From Spirochaetales bacterium (GTDB lineage Bacteria; Spirochaetota; Spirochaetia; Treponematales; Treponemataceae): 64,000 nt of DNA. The first letter of the stretch is position 1. Every line of letters starts with the position of its first letter. The notes beneath the pieces were generated by a model, which was not told the origin of the DNA, ran no database searches, and saw only the letters and a program-made list of their open reading frames with translations. The stretch is taken from positions 186,001 through 250,000 of the forward strand of contig JAQXNX010000032.1 of the NCBI GenBank assembly GCA_029098225.1. The letters run 5' to 3'. This document shows, in pieces, positions 7,748 through 16,615 of this stretch. A program made the position numbers and the translations under genes.

Positions 7748-9403
7748 CTAATTACTATAGTTAAGCACCTGCTCGGTAATTAATGGAATAAGCTGCTTTT
7801 TACGGCTTACTACATCCTGCAGATAATATACGCCATCTTCCATTTTAGGAAAAGTTATGAACTGTATAAATTTTGAATCGCAGTCAATAAGGAGCACACT
7901 CGAAAGTTTTGTGATGTCTGTAACCAGAAGACACGAGAAAAGTCCTTTATGAGCCCGACGTTCAACTGCCAGCTCCTCCATAAACTCTGCCTTGCGGTCT
8001 AAAATTTCCTGAGGGTTACCAACTTCAATCTGACTTGCCGTATAAGTAAGTTTTCCTTCTGTATATTCCTTCATATCCTGATGAATAATCTCGCTGGCAG
8101 ATCGTCCTCCAACTTTACTTCCTGCCATAAGAATTTCATTACCAAGTTCGCGAATATCAAGGTCTGTAATACTAGAAAGATATTCTGCCATATCGCGGTC
8201 TGTATCAGTAACTGTTGCACTTTGCAGAATAAGAGTATCTGAAAGAATTCCACAAAGCAGAAGGGCTGCAACTTCTTTTGGAATTGGAATTTTATATTCT
8301 TTATACAAGCCCGCGATCTGTGTAGAAGTTGAACCAACAGGACGATTGATAAATGTAATAGGATTTTTTGTCGGAATTGAACCGATGCGGTGATGATCAA
8401 TAACTTCCTGAATTTTATAATGTTCAATACCTTCTACCGCCTGAGTAATTTCATTATGGTCTACAAGAATAACTTCAACATTAGGTTCCTTCATTAAATC
8501 ATGTTCTGAAATAATGCCGATAACCTTGTTTTCATCATCTACAACCGGAAGATATTTACAGTGCGCATTTTTAAGAATATCTTTAATTCTGGAAATTGTA
8601 TCATTTTCATGAACAGTAACTATTTCTTTATCGCCCATAACCGAAACCGGCATTGAATAAGCAATTAACATAGAAGTCGGAGATGTTGAATATGGACTTA
8701 CAATTACAGAAACCTTGTTAGTTTCTGCTAACTCACGTAACTCTTTATCTATTACACAATTTGAAGTTGTAATAAGCAGCTTAACTTTATGTTCAATACA
8801 AATTCGCTGAATGTCTTCTCTATCTGAAGAAATTACAACTATATCTTCGCTTGCATGAGCTTCCAGTCTTTTTGCAAAACTTTCTGTTGAAGAAGAACCT
8901 ACATGTATTGAAGCATTAAATGTTTTATCAGCATCGCCAGCAATGTAAATTGGCTGCGCATTTAAGGTTTTTTGAATAAGACTTATGCTTGTAGAAAAGC
9001 GATGTTTTTTTTCGGGATTTAGAATTGTAAGAACGCCTCTGGCAAAGCCACTATAATGAAGCAAAGAAAGATATTTTCCTTCACTGTCTACAACAGGCAG
9101 AACACGAATTTCTGTTTTTTCCATTTTGCCTATGGCTTCCCAAACAGAAACATCGGCAGTAACTGTTTCTACCTTATCCTGCATAAAGTATTTTACTTTT
9201 GGTACAAGATCCGGCAGATATTCCGGACGAGGAATTCCAAATTTTTCAAAAATAAAAGCAGTCTGAGGATTTAAATGACCGGCTCGAGCAGCTTTATATT
9301 CTTTATAGCCAAGAAGATTTTTAAGAGTTGCATAACCAACTGCAGAAACAACAGCATCTGTATCTGGATTACGATGTCCAATGATGTAAACAGTCTTTTC
9401 CAT
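7748..9403 (-). CDS. ppaC: Manganese-dependent inorganic pyrophosphatase with CBS-DRTGG-CBS insert
   Basis: A cytoplasmic family II pyrophosphatase of 551 residues, far longer than the ~310-residue plain form. Order: N-terminal DHH part (GHRNPDTDAVVSA), CBS domain about 70-125, DRTGG-type domain about 130-245, second CBS about 245-305, then VILVDHNE, EVIDHHRIG and the DHHA2 C-terminal domain. CBS/DRTGG inserts in this family bind adenine nucleotides and diadenosine polyphosphates, so activity is probably tuned by energy state. The start is supported by a TATAAT box exactly 6 nt upstream, suggesting a leaderless message. Its stop abuts the Rrf2 stop with no gap. Confidence 0.93.
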   Translation of the reverse strand: MEKTVYIIGHRNPDTDAVVSAVGYATLKNLLGYKEYKAARAGHLNPQTAFIFEKFGIPRPEYLPDLVPKVKYFMQDKVETVTADVSVWEAIGKMEKTEIRVLPVVDSEGKYLSLLHYSGFARGVLTILNPEKKHRFSTSISLIQKTLNAQPIYIAGDADKTFNASIHVGSSSTESFAKRLEAHASEDIVVISSDREDIQRICIEHKVKLLITTSNCVIDKELRELAETNKVSVIVSPYSTSPTSMLIAYSMPVSVMGDKEIVTVHENDTISRIKDILKNAHCKYLPVVDDENKVIGIISEHDLMKEPNVEVILVDHNEITQAVEGIEHYKIQEVIDHHRIGSIPTKNPITFINRPVGSTSTQIAGLYKEYKIPIPKEVAALLLCGILSDTLILQSATVTDTDRDMAEYLSSITDLDIRELGNEILMAGSKVGGRSASEIIHQDMKEYTEGKLTYTASQIEVGNPQEILDRKAEFMEELAVERRAHKGLFSCLLVTDITKLSSVLLIDCDSKFIQFITFPKMEDGVYYLQDVVSRKKQLIPLITEQVLNYSN

Positions 9404-9409
9404 ACGCAG

Positions 9410-9438
9410 ATTATATACTAATGCAAAAATATTGTCAT
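9410..9438 (-). promoter_or_regulatory. Leaderless-type promoter of ppaC
   Basis: Minus strand ATGACA, 17 nt, TATAAT, then 6 nt (CTGCGT) and the ATG at 9403. No Shine-Dalgarno is present. Confidence 0.7.
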
Positions 9439-9456
9439 TGCTTTTATTATTATGAA

Positions 9457-10296
9457 TTATTTTTCAAATCTAGCCTTTACTCTTTCCTTTAAATGCTTCT
9501 TTAAATGCTCAAGTTCATCCTTATACTGAATACTCTTCATAGTTGGGAAGTGAGCCATAAAACTTTCTGCAGCCTTATTACGTGCTGTCTGTAACTTTTC
9601 AATTTTTTCCAGAATGTTTTTATTGATTTTATCTTTATTATTTTCTGCATATTGTTTTACAGAAGCAAGCATTGTTTCAAAGTTTTCACCATGGAACCAG
9701 CTCTCGCTGCCATAATGATCGCGCAGGCTTTCTCCAAAAGTTTTGATTTTTTCCATTGTTGCACTGAAGTCTACAAGCTTACGTACTGTAAAAATCATAT
9801 CTAACGCAAGAGCTGCGCCAATCATATCTGATGAAATCATAATTGCAAAATCTCCAAGCCAATCCAAAAAGCGAAGCATTTGCGGATATACAAAATGAAT
9901 TACTCCAAGTCCAAGAAAACCAAATAATACAGAATTTAACAGACAAATTCTGCCATTAATATTTAATTTATAATGTGAATAATCCCACCAGCGGGCATGA
10001 AACATTTTTTCCATAATCCAGCTTACAAAATATTCAACAACGGTACACATTATCATTGAAGAAAAAAACAAAGGAATCCAGGTTGAATATAAGGAAGCTG
10101 GTAAAAGTAAAATTACTACACCACCAAACCCATACACAGGACAAAGTGGTCCATGTAAAAATCCACGGTTAACAAATTTATGTTCATGAAAAATTCCTAC
10201 ATAAAGAACTTCAGAAATCCAGCCTACTACACTAAACATTATAAAAATTAAGAATGCTTGCCTGAAAGGCAGCTGAAAAATTGACATAAGCTCCAT
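9457..10296 (-). CDS. CmpB-family (putative ABC-transporter type IV) membrane protein
   Basis: 279 residues with about five membrane segments over residues 10-165 and a charged, helical cytoplasmic tail from about 180 (KEHLKE-type coiled coil near the end). GWISEVLYVG, NRGFLHGPLCPVYGFGG and WWDYSHYKLNINGRICL match the family annotated as CmpB / putative ABC-transporter type IV, whose function is unknown. The start is 6 nt after a TATATT box and has no proper ribosome site. It stands alone between the pyrophosphatase and the divergent PHP gene. Confidence 0.8.
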   Translation of the reverse strand: MELMSIFQLPFRQAFLIFIMFSVVGWISEVLYVGIFHEHKFVNRGFLHGPLCPVYGFGGVVILLLPASLYSTWIPLFFSSMIMCTVVEYFVSWIMEKMFHARWWDYSHYKLNINGRICLLNSVLFGFLGLGVIHFVYPQMLRFLDWLGDFAIMISSDMIGAALALDMIFTVRKLVDFSATMEKIKTFGESLRDHYGSESWFHGENFETMLASVKQYAENNKDKINKNILEKIEKLQTARNKAAESFMAHFPTMKSIQYKDELEHLKKHLKERVKARFEK

Positions 10297-10302
10297 AATT
10301 TA

Positions 10303-10408
10303 AATATAATCCTATTTTCTCTAAAATTCAATTAAAGATATTTTCTTCTCTATTTTTTGTTAGTATTGCCTAACTATATTTGATATTTTATACAAAAGGA
10401 TTTATACT
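10303..10408. promoter_or_regulatory. Divergent pair of leaderless-type promoters
   Basis: Minus strand: TTGAAT (10331-10326), 17 nt, TATATT (10308-10303), 6 nt, ATG at 10296. Plus strand: TTGATA (10380-10385), 17 nt, TATACT (10403-10408), 6 nt, ATG at 10415. Both place the first transcribed base at or next to the A of ATG. Confidence 0.75.
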
Positions 10409-10414
10409 CTTTGT

Positions 10415-11131
10415 ATGAAAACATTTAAATATGAGACACATCTTCACACAAGCGAAGCAAGCAAGTGTGGTTCTTCTTCAGGAAAAGAATATATTTCGGT
10501 TTATAAAAAACTTGGATACGATGGTATTTTTGTTACAGATCATTTTTTTGGTGGAAACACGGCAGTTTCTCATGAACTTGACTGGCATACAAGAATTGAA
10601 CAATATTGCAGCGGCTACGAAACGGCCCTTGCAGAAGCTAAAAAGCAGAATCAGGAAGACGGAGGAGACTTTAAAGTTTTCTTTGGTATTGAACAGACTT
10701 TTCAAGGCGATGACTATCTTATTTACGGGCTGGATAAAAACTGGCTTTTTGACCATCCGGATGTTGAAACAATGAATCATCAGCAGCTTTTTGATGCAGT
10801 TAATCGAGAAGGCGGACTTATGATTCAAGCACATCCTTTCAGATTACGTGGTTACATAAATGCAATTCATATTCATCCGCGCGAGATTCATGGAATAGAA
10901 GTTTACAATGGAGGAAATACTCCAGACCAGAATGATCTTGCCCTTGTTTATGCCAAGACCTATAACTTTGCAATGACAAGCGGTTCAGATATTCATAATA
11001 TCAGTTTTGCACTCGAAGAAAAATCAGAAGGAACTATGGCTGTTGGCGGAATGGAATTCAACACTCCTCTCACATCAATTGATGATTACATAGAAAGAAT
11101 TAAAGCCCATCAGGGAACAATAATCAGATGA
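10415..11131 (+). CDS. PHP-domain metal-dependent phosphoesterase
   Basis: 238 residues of the PHP fold (histidinol phosphatase / PolIII N-terminal type). Metal-binding motifs are ETHLHTS near residue 8, FVTDHFF, MIQAHPFR and TSGSDIH. The substrate is not evident. Its last 4 bases overlap the galactokinase start (ATGA), so the two are translationally coupled, which hints at sugar-phosphate metabolism but does not prove it. The start follows a TATACT box by 6 nt. Confidence 0.85.
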   Translation: MKTFKYETHLHTSEASKCGSSSGKEYISVYKKLGYDGIFVTDHFFGGNTAVSHELDWHTRIEQYCSGYETALAEAKKQNQEDGGDFKVFFGIEQTFQGDDYLIYGLDKNWLFDHPDVETMNHQQLFDAVNREGGLMIQAHPFRLRGYINAIHIHPREIHGIEVYNGGNTPDQNDLALVYAKTYNFAMTSGSDIHNISFALEEKSEGTMAVGGMEFNTPLTSIDDYIERIKAHQGTIIR

Positions 11132-12357
11132 CAGAAAAATACGAAATTACTCCAAACCTGCTTAAAGAAAAATTCATAGATTTTTATGGGAACAAATGTG
11201 CAGATAATTTTTCCGAATCTCCTGAAAGTCAATCCGAAATCCGCATATTTGCATCACCAGCTCGAATCAATATTATAGGTGAACATATAGATTACAATGG
11301 AGGCTATGTTTTTCCTGCTGCTATAGACAAATATCTTTATTGTGCTATCCGCAAAAGAGAAGATTCAAAAATCATTTATAATGATTTGTTTTTTCCAGGA
11401 ACCTTTACTTTTGACATCAACGATGATTTTAAGTTTGACAAGGCTAACGACTATGCAAATTTTTTAAATGGAATTCTAAGCTGCATGAAAAAACACGGAA
11501 TAAGTTTTCCTTGTGGCTTTGAAGTTTTGATTGCAAGTAATATTCCAAGCGCAGGCGGAATTTCTTCTTCCTCAGCACTTGAGTGCGGCTTTGCCTGGGC
11601 TGTTAATGAAACCTTTGGTTTTGGATTTTCTCGTAAAGAGATTGCACTCATGGGCCAGCAAAGTGAGCATGAATTTATGAATGTAAATTGTGGTATTATG
11701 GATCAGTACATAATTGCCACTGCTAAAAAAAATACTGCAGAGCTTCTGGATTGTGCAAAAATTGAGCATGAATACATTCCGCTACAATGTGCAGATTATC
11801 TTTTTGTTGTAATGAACACAAAAAAACAGAGAAAGCTTGCAGATTCAAAATATAACGAAAGACGTTCTCAGTGTGAACATGGATTAGCTGAGCTACAGAA
11901 AGCTGGATATAAAATTTCCAATTTATGCAGTCTTACCCCAGAGGATTTAACAGAAGCCGGAAAAATAATTAAAGATGAAATTATTTTCCGTCGTGTGCGT
12001 CATTGTATTTCAGAAAATGCTAGAGTTCTAAACGCTGTAAAGGCATTAAAAGAAAATAATTTAATCAGGCTTGGACAATTACTTTATGAATCGCATAAAT
12101 CGTTGCGCGATGATTATGAAGTTACAGGCTTAGAACTTGATACTCTTGTTGAATCGGCAATTGCTGAACAAGGCTGTATCGGGGCCAGAATGACTGGAGC
12201 CGGATTTGGTGGATGCGCAATTGCTCTTGTCCACAAAGATAACATTAAGAATTTTATAAATAACGTTCAGGCAGCATATAAAAAAGTTGTAGGTTACGAA
12301 GGCAGTTTTTTTGCCTGCTCTAGCAGTGATGGAGTTTATGAAGTTATTTCAGAATAA
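11128..12357 (+). CDS. galK: Galactokinase (GHMP kinase)
   Basis: Phosphorylates galactose at C1 with ATP as the first step of the Leloir pathway. 409 residues with the three family motifs: RINIIGEHIDYNGG (galactokinase signature), IPSAGGISSSSALE (ATP loop) and TGAGFGGCAI (motif 3). It is coupled to the PHP gene upstream by a 4-bp overlap and overlaps the MATE exporter downstream by about 20 bp. galT and galE are not in the window. The large GH2 enzyme at 47600 could provide galactose. Confidence 0.92.
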   Translation: MTEKYEITPNLLKEKFIDFYGNKCADNFSESPESQSEIRIFASPARINIIGEHIDYNGGYVFPAAIDKYLYCAIRKREDSKIIYNDLFFPGTFTFDINDDFKFDKANDYANFLNGILSCMKKHGISFPCGFEVLIASNIPSAGGISSSSALECGFAWAVNETFGFGFSRKEIALMGQQSEHEFMNVNCGIMDQYIIATAKKNTAELLDCAKIEHEYIPLQCADYLFVVMNTKKQRKLADSKYNERRSQCEHGLAELQKAGYKISNLCSLTPEDLTEAGKIIKDEIIFRRVRHCISENARVLNAVKALKENNLIRLGQLLYESHKSLRDDYEVTGLELDTLVESAIAEQGCIGARMTGAGFGGCAIALVHKDNIKNFINNVQAAYKKVVGYEGSFFACSSSDGVYEVISE

Positions 12358-13726
12358 TCCTGCGTTTTATAAAGGTGTTTTTTCACTTGCACTTCCAATT
12401 GCTTTACAAAGTTTAATCAGCATTGGTGTAAACATGCTTGATACAATTATGGTTGGAAGACTTGGTGAAGCTGCACTTTCTGCAACATCACTGGCAAACT
12501 CATTTATAAGTATTTACCATATTTTCTGCATGGGGCTTGGAATGGGAGCTTCAGTTCTTGTTTCACGCTACTGGGGCATGAAAAAAGCTGCATCAGGTCA
12601 CGAAGAAAAGGCCAGTCATGCACTTAAGCAGACGGTTTGTCTTATGCTGCGGATTACGCTCGGCCTTGCAGCTATTTTTGCATTACTAACATTTTTTATG
12701 CCTGATACTCTTATGAAAATGTACACCAGTGAAAAAGAAATTATTAAACTTGGTGATATTTACTTCCGCTGGTCTGTAGTTACATATTTTTTCCTTGGAA
12801 CTTCACTTGTTTCTACAATTGTTTTAAGAAGTGTCGGACAGGTCAAACTTCCACTTTATGTTTCAATCGGAGCTTTTTTTGTAAACCTTGGTGCCAACTA
12901 TACATTTATTTTTGGTAAATTCGGCGCACCACGAATGGAAATTGCCGGAGCGGCACTCGGTACTTTAATTGCCCGTCTTTTTGAAGCTGCAATGATTTTA
13001 GGCTATCTCTTCTATAAGGATAAAAATATCCGCTTTAGATTTAAAGATTTGTTCATGAAAACAGGCACTCTTATTGGTGAATATATAAAAATCAGTATTC
13101 CAGTATTGATTAGCGATGCAATATTAGCAATTGGAAATAATTCAGTTGCAATGGTAATTGGCCATCTTGGAGCCACTTTTGTTGCAGCCAACGCAATTAC
13201 AAGCGTAACACAACAACTTAGCACTGTTGTAATTCAGGGAGTTTCTCAGGCTGGAGCTATTGTTACCGGTCAAACACTTGGCATTGGAGATAAAAACAAA
13301 ACCATGCAGCAGGGATGGATGTTCTTTGGACTTGGACTTGCACTAGGAACCATATCTGCAATTTTTATAATGTGCGTAAGTCATCCTATCATTTCTTCGT
13401 ATAAGGTTGCAAAAGAGACTGAAAACATAGCAGAACAGCTTATGCTTGCAATTAGCCTTATTATTATATTCCAGGCTACAAATAGTATAATGACAAAAGG
13501 TGTTTTGCGCGGAGGTGGTGATACAAAAATACTTATGCTTGCTGATAATTTATTTTTGTGGGTACTTGCAATTCCGCTTGGAATACTAGCAGGTTTTGTT
13601 TTTCACTGGCCGGCTTTCTGGATATATGTAGGTCTTAAATCTGACCAGATTGTAAAAACCTTCTGGTGCTTAATTCGCCTTAAAAGTGAAAAATGGATAA
13701 AGAAAATTTCTACCGGGAAAAATTAA
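12338..13726 (+). CDS. MATE-family multidrug/metabolite exporter
   Basis: Twelve-helix MATE/NorM-type antiporter of about 462 residues. It begins in LALPIALQSLISIGVNMLDT, the typical helix 1 with a conserved P, followed by MVGRLGEAALSATSLA; the second half repeats this pattern. Of three in-frame ATGs (12311, 12329, 12338), 12338 is preferred because TGGAG lies just before it, though the spacing is short. The gene overlaps galK, so the three genes from 10415 are one transcript. The substrate is unknown. Confidence 0.88.
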   Translation: MKLFQNNPAFYKGVFSLALPIALQSLISIGVNMLDTIMVGRLGEAALSATSLANSFISIYHIFCMGLGMGASVLVSRYWGMKKAASGHEEKASHALKQTVCLMLRITLGLAAIFALLTFFMPDTLMKMYTSEKEIIKLGDIYFRWSVVTYFFLGTSLVSTIVLRSVGQVKLPLYVSIGAFFVNLGANYTFIFGKFGAPRMEIAGAALGTLIARLFEAAMILGYLFYKDKNIRFRFKDLFMKTGTLIGEYIKISIPVLISDAILAIGNNSVAMVIGHLGATFVAANAITSVTQQLSTVVIQGVSQAGAIVTGQTLGIGDKNKTMQQGWMFFGLGLALGTISAIFIMCVSHPIISSYKVAKETENIAEQLMLAISLIIIFQATNSIMTKGVLRGGGDTKILMLADNLFLWVLAIPLGILAGFVFHWPAFWIYVGLKSDQIVKTFWCLIRLKSEKWIKKISTGKN

Positions 13727-13736
13727 TCTTTCCCGG
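13713..13736. terminator. Hairpin between convergent MATE and STAS genes
   Basis: CCGGGAAA (13713-13720) pairs with TTTCCCGG (13729-13736) across the MATE stop codon. No long T-run follows on either strand, so it may be a weak bidirectional terminator. Confidence 0.4.
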
Positions 13737-13754
13737 GAAAATCTTCTATGCTAT

Positions 13755-14081
13755 TTAGACGGCTTCGGTTACCGAAGTTATTAAATTAAATTTCGATTTA
13801 AAACCTGTGGCTGCAATTGCTTTTTCTGCCTCGTTTGACATAGACATAAAATACAATTTGTGATCAATCTCTTCTGAATCATTAAATGCAGCCATAAGAA
13901 CTCCAACTCCCGCAGGATCAAGTTCTATTAAGCGAGACATATCAAGTACAATATTATTCTTCTGAATTGCATCGTAAAGTGTTGACTGGAACTCACCAAG
14001 TGTATAGGCGTTCAACGAACCTTGTAATTCATAAAGATGATAGTTTGCACCCTCTTTTTCTGTTATGCTTAATTGTTCCAT
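13755..14081 (-). CDS. STAS-domain protein (anti-sigma-factor antagonist type) lacking the phospho-serine
   Basis: 108 residues covering one STAS domain (SpoIIAA/RsbV type), with NIVLDMSRLIELDPAGVGVL as the central strand-loop-helix. In SpoIIAA and RsbV the loop reads D-S-S-G and the second serine is phosphorylated by an anti-sigma kinase. Here the loop is D-P-A-G, so the phospho-acceptor is alanine. It lies 1 nt after the 843-residue SpoIIE gene and is the third gene of that operon. It may be a constitutively active antagonist, or a STAS partner working without phosphorylation. No HATPase kinase is adjacent. Confidence 0.85.
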   Translation of the reverse strand: MEQLSITEKEGANYHLYELQGSLNAYTLGEFQSTLYDAIQKNNIVLDMSRLIELDPAGVGVLMAAFNDSEEIDHKLYFMSMSNEAEKAIAATGFKSKFNLITSVTEAV

Positions 14082-14082
14082 T

Positions 14083-16614
14083 TTATAAACCAGCCTCCTT
14101 CATCATAGCATCTAAATCACTTAAATCCGGAATATCCATTCCATCTGGAAGACCATCTTCCCTGCCAGGTATTGAATCTGGAGTATTACTTGAATCCTGT
14201 TCAACAGAAACTCCATTATTTTCTGCCGGAGAATCAGTTTCGGCAAATGAATCAGAAACAGTTTCATCTGCCTGAGGAATATTAAAAGCATCCCCACCAG
14301 GAACAAAACCTGCATCTGCTGGAACTTCAACAGTTTCTTCTGCAGCTGGAGTCTGTTCATTTTCTGAAGAATGTTCAGTTTCAGAAACTGTATTTTCTCC
14401 ATTTTCTGCATTTTCAGATTCAGACTGTTCTTCTTTGTTTTCGTCTGCAACACCTTCGTATTTCAAAACAAGAATAGAAACATCGTCTTCCATTTCTTTT
14501 GACATAAATTTTACAAGAGTATCAAAAGTAAACTGAGCCATACGCTGTGCAGGATATGTGGAATTTTCAAGCAATGCCTGCTGAACACGCTCTTTTCCGA
14601 ACTGCTCACCACGAAGCGAATGAGACTGAATTAAACCATCTGTACAGGCAAGAATGATATCACCACGATTTAATTTAGTTGTTTTTACAGAAACATACGG
14701 TGAAAGATCTTTTACGAATCCAAGAATATGTCCGCTACCCTGAATTTCAATTACGTTATTATAAACCTGAGTATAAGCCATGAGGGCTGGAATACCGCAG
14801 TTTATGTAATACATTGTATCAGTTTCAAAATCAATCAGAGCAAAAAGACCTGCAAAAATTGTTCCCTTTGGAAGAGAATCTCGAACGAATGTATTAAGCT
14901 TTACAACAAGCTGCTTAAAGTCATGAACTTCTGTAAGATAAGAACGGATAATGGATTTTAAAATTACCATGTTCATAGAAGCAGCAAGTCCTTTACCGGA
15001 AACGTCACCAACAACAAAAAGATGTCTTGTAGCTGTAAGACGTATAAGGTCAATAAATTCACCACCAATACTATGAGCAGGAATCATCATATATCCTATA
15101 TCAACCTTAGGATTTTTAACGTGATCAAGGTTTTCCTGAATAGATGTAATAATCTGGCTTGCCATTCGAATTTCACGGTTTACAATACCAATTACATCTT
15201 TATTAGAAATATTACGCATGTAATAGCCGAATACAAAGAAGTATGAATAAAGCTTTACAAATACATTTACGTCATATTCCTTGTAATGGTCACCACTGAC
15301 TTTCTTTCCTAATGTGATAAGACCAAAAATATTATGACCTTCATTTAAGATAAATAAGGCATCAGATTTTGTTAATTCAAAGAATTTCTTTAATTCCTCC
15401 TGAACAGGACCTAAATCATGTTCTTTTTCAATTTCATTTTCTACAACAACAGTCTTATTTATATTTAACAAAAGATCAAAAATTGGATTTGAAAGAGGAA
15501 TCTTTAACTGCATATTATTTGATGAATAAGCAGTTTCAACATCTTTTTCTCCTGTAAGAATATAGACATTCATAGAAGATGCTTCTACATTTCTCTTAAG
15601 AATTTCAAACATTCGCTCAGTAATCTGGTCCATTTCTGAGTTTTTATAATCTACACTTGCAAGATCCTTTTCCAGAGCAACTTCATAATCTGCTGTATAG
15701 AGTTTGCTTGAAGACAAAAGATATCGGCTTATCCACAATGCAAATAATACACAAATAATAGAGAAAATTATAAAGATTACGATAAAGCCCGTGGTCATAT
15801 TTGAACCGACCGGCTGGAAAATCATACAAAGAACACCAATAAGGAATGCAGGCAAGAGATACGACAGGAATGTTTTTAAAAAAGTAATTAATAAACCTTT
15901 TCCAGAAGGAACTGTTGTTTTTGTAAGAGCCATATAAATAACAACAAAAAGGAAAAGATGTGAATACTGATATAAAAGAGTAAAAGCCGGCACAACTCTG
16001 GAAATTATTACAATAATGAAGTCAATTACCCACATAAGTAAGAAGCCTTCACCAATAACTGCTGTCTGATATTTTTCCAGCTGAGTAGCTTTTTCTTCCT
16101 GTAACTGAAGCAGGAATACATAACAAATTACAGGAATAATATATTTAATTACTGCATTATAAATTGTGTACCAGGTCCATGGGAAAAACTTGCTGACTTC
16201 CGGCGAAAAAATGAGTTTTGAATTCCATTCAATTCCACGCTCAATAGAAAGTCCCATACTTGGTAAGTTTTTAAATACATAAAAAGTAACTGATACATAT
16301 AATATAAGCTTTAGAGCAGTAACAATATTTCTTTTTTTCTCTATTGCTATTTCTACCAGCCCGAAACTTAACATTATGAATAAGATTCCATTTATAATTA
16401 AAAGAATCTGCATCATTCTGTGAGTAAGAGCATCAAACCAGAAATGTTTACATAAAAGAATAAGTACAAAAAATACAGCTTCAATTGTAGAAAGCAGCAT
16501 TGAAATTGCAAGTGAGCCTACTCCGATATTATCACTTTTTATCTGCTTATCCATAAGGTGGGTGAAAAAGCCTAAGAAAAATGCAATTGTTATATTTAAG
16601 ACAATATATACCAT
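14083..16614 (-). CDS. Membrane-bound SpoIIE/RsbU-type PP2C phosphatase with acidic tail
   Basis: 843 residues. Residues 1-310 hold eight or more membrane helices (AFFLGFFTHLMDKQ onward), a GAF-like segment follows at about 340-480, and the SpoIIE phosphatase domain covers about 510-700, with IGGEFIDLI, VGDVSGKGLAASM and ACTDGLIQS carrying the metal-binding aspartates. From about 705 the chain is a low-complexity Glu/Ser/Asn-rich tail ending in DIPDLSDLDAMMKEAGL, a hydrophobic-acidic end that could be a docking peptide. It should dephosphorylate a STAS-type antagonist in response to a membrane or GAF signal. It is the second gene of the 18010-13755 operon. Confidence 0.88.
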   Translation of the reverse strand: MVYIVLNITIAFFLGFFTHLMDKQIKSDNIGVGSLAISMLLSTIEAVFFVLILLCKHFWFDALTHRMMQILLIINGILFIMLSFGLVEIAIEKKRNIVTALKLILYVSVTFYVFKNLPSMGLSIERGIEWNSKLIFSPEVSKFFPWTWYTIYNAVIKYIIPVICYVFLLQLQEEKATQLEKYQTAVIGEGFLLMWVIDFIIVIISRVVPAFTLLYQYSHLFLFVVIYMALTKTTVPSGKGLLITFLKTFLSYLLPAFLIGVLCMIFQPVGSNMTTGFIVIFIIFSIICVLFALWISRYLLSSSKLYTADYEVALEKDLASVDYKNSEMDQITERMFEILKRNVEASSMNVYILTGEKDVETAYSSNNMQLKIPLSNPIFDLLLNINKTVVVENEIEKEHDLGPVQEELKKFFELTKSDALFILNEGHNIFGLITLGKKVSGDHYKEYDVNVFVKLYSYFFVFGYYMRNISNKDVIGIVNREIRMASQIITSIQENLDHVKNPKVDIGYMMIPAHSIGGEFIDLIRLTATRHLFVVGDVSGKGLAASMNMVILKSIIRSYLTEVHDFKQLVVKLNTFVRDSLPKGTIFAGLFALIDFETDTMYYINCGIPALMAYTQVYNNVIEIQGSGHILGFVKDLSPYVSVKTTKLNRGDIILACTDGLIQSHSLRGEQFGKERVQQALLENSTYPAQRMAQFTFDTLVKFMSKEMEDDVSILVLKYEGVADENKEEQSESENAENGENTVSETEHSSENEQTPAAEETVEVPADAGFVPGGDAFNIPQADETVSDSFAETDSPAENNGVSVEQDSSNTPDSIPGREDGLPDGMDIPDLSDLDAMMKEAGL

Positions 16615-16615
16615 A

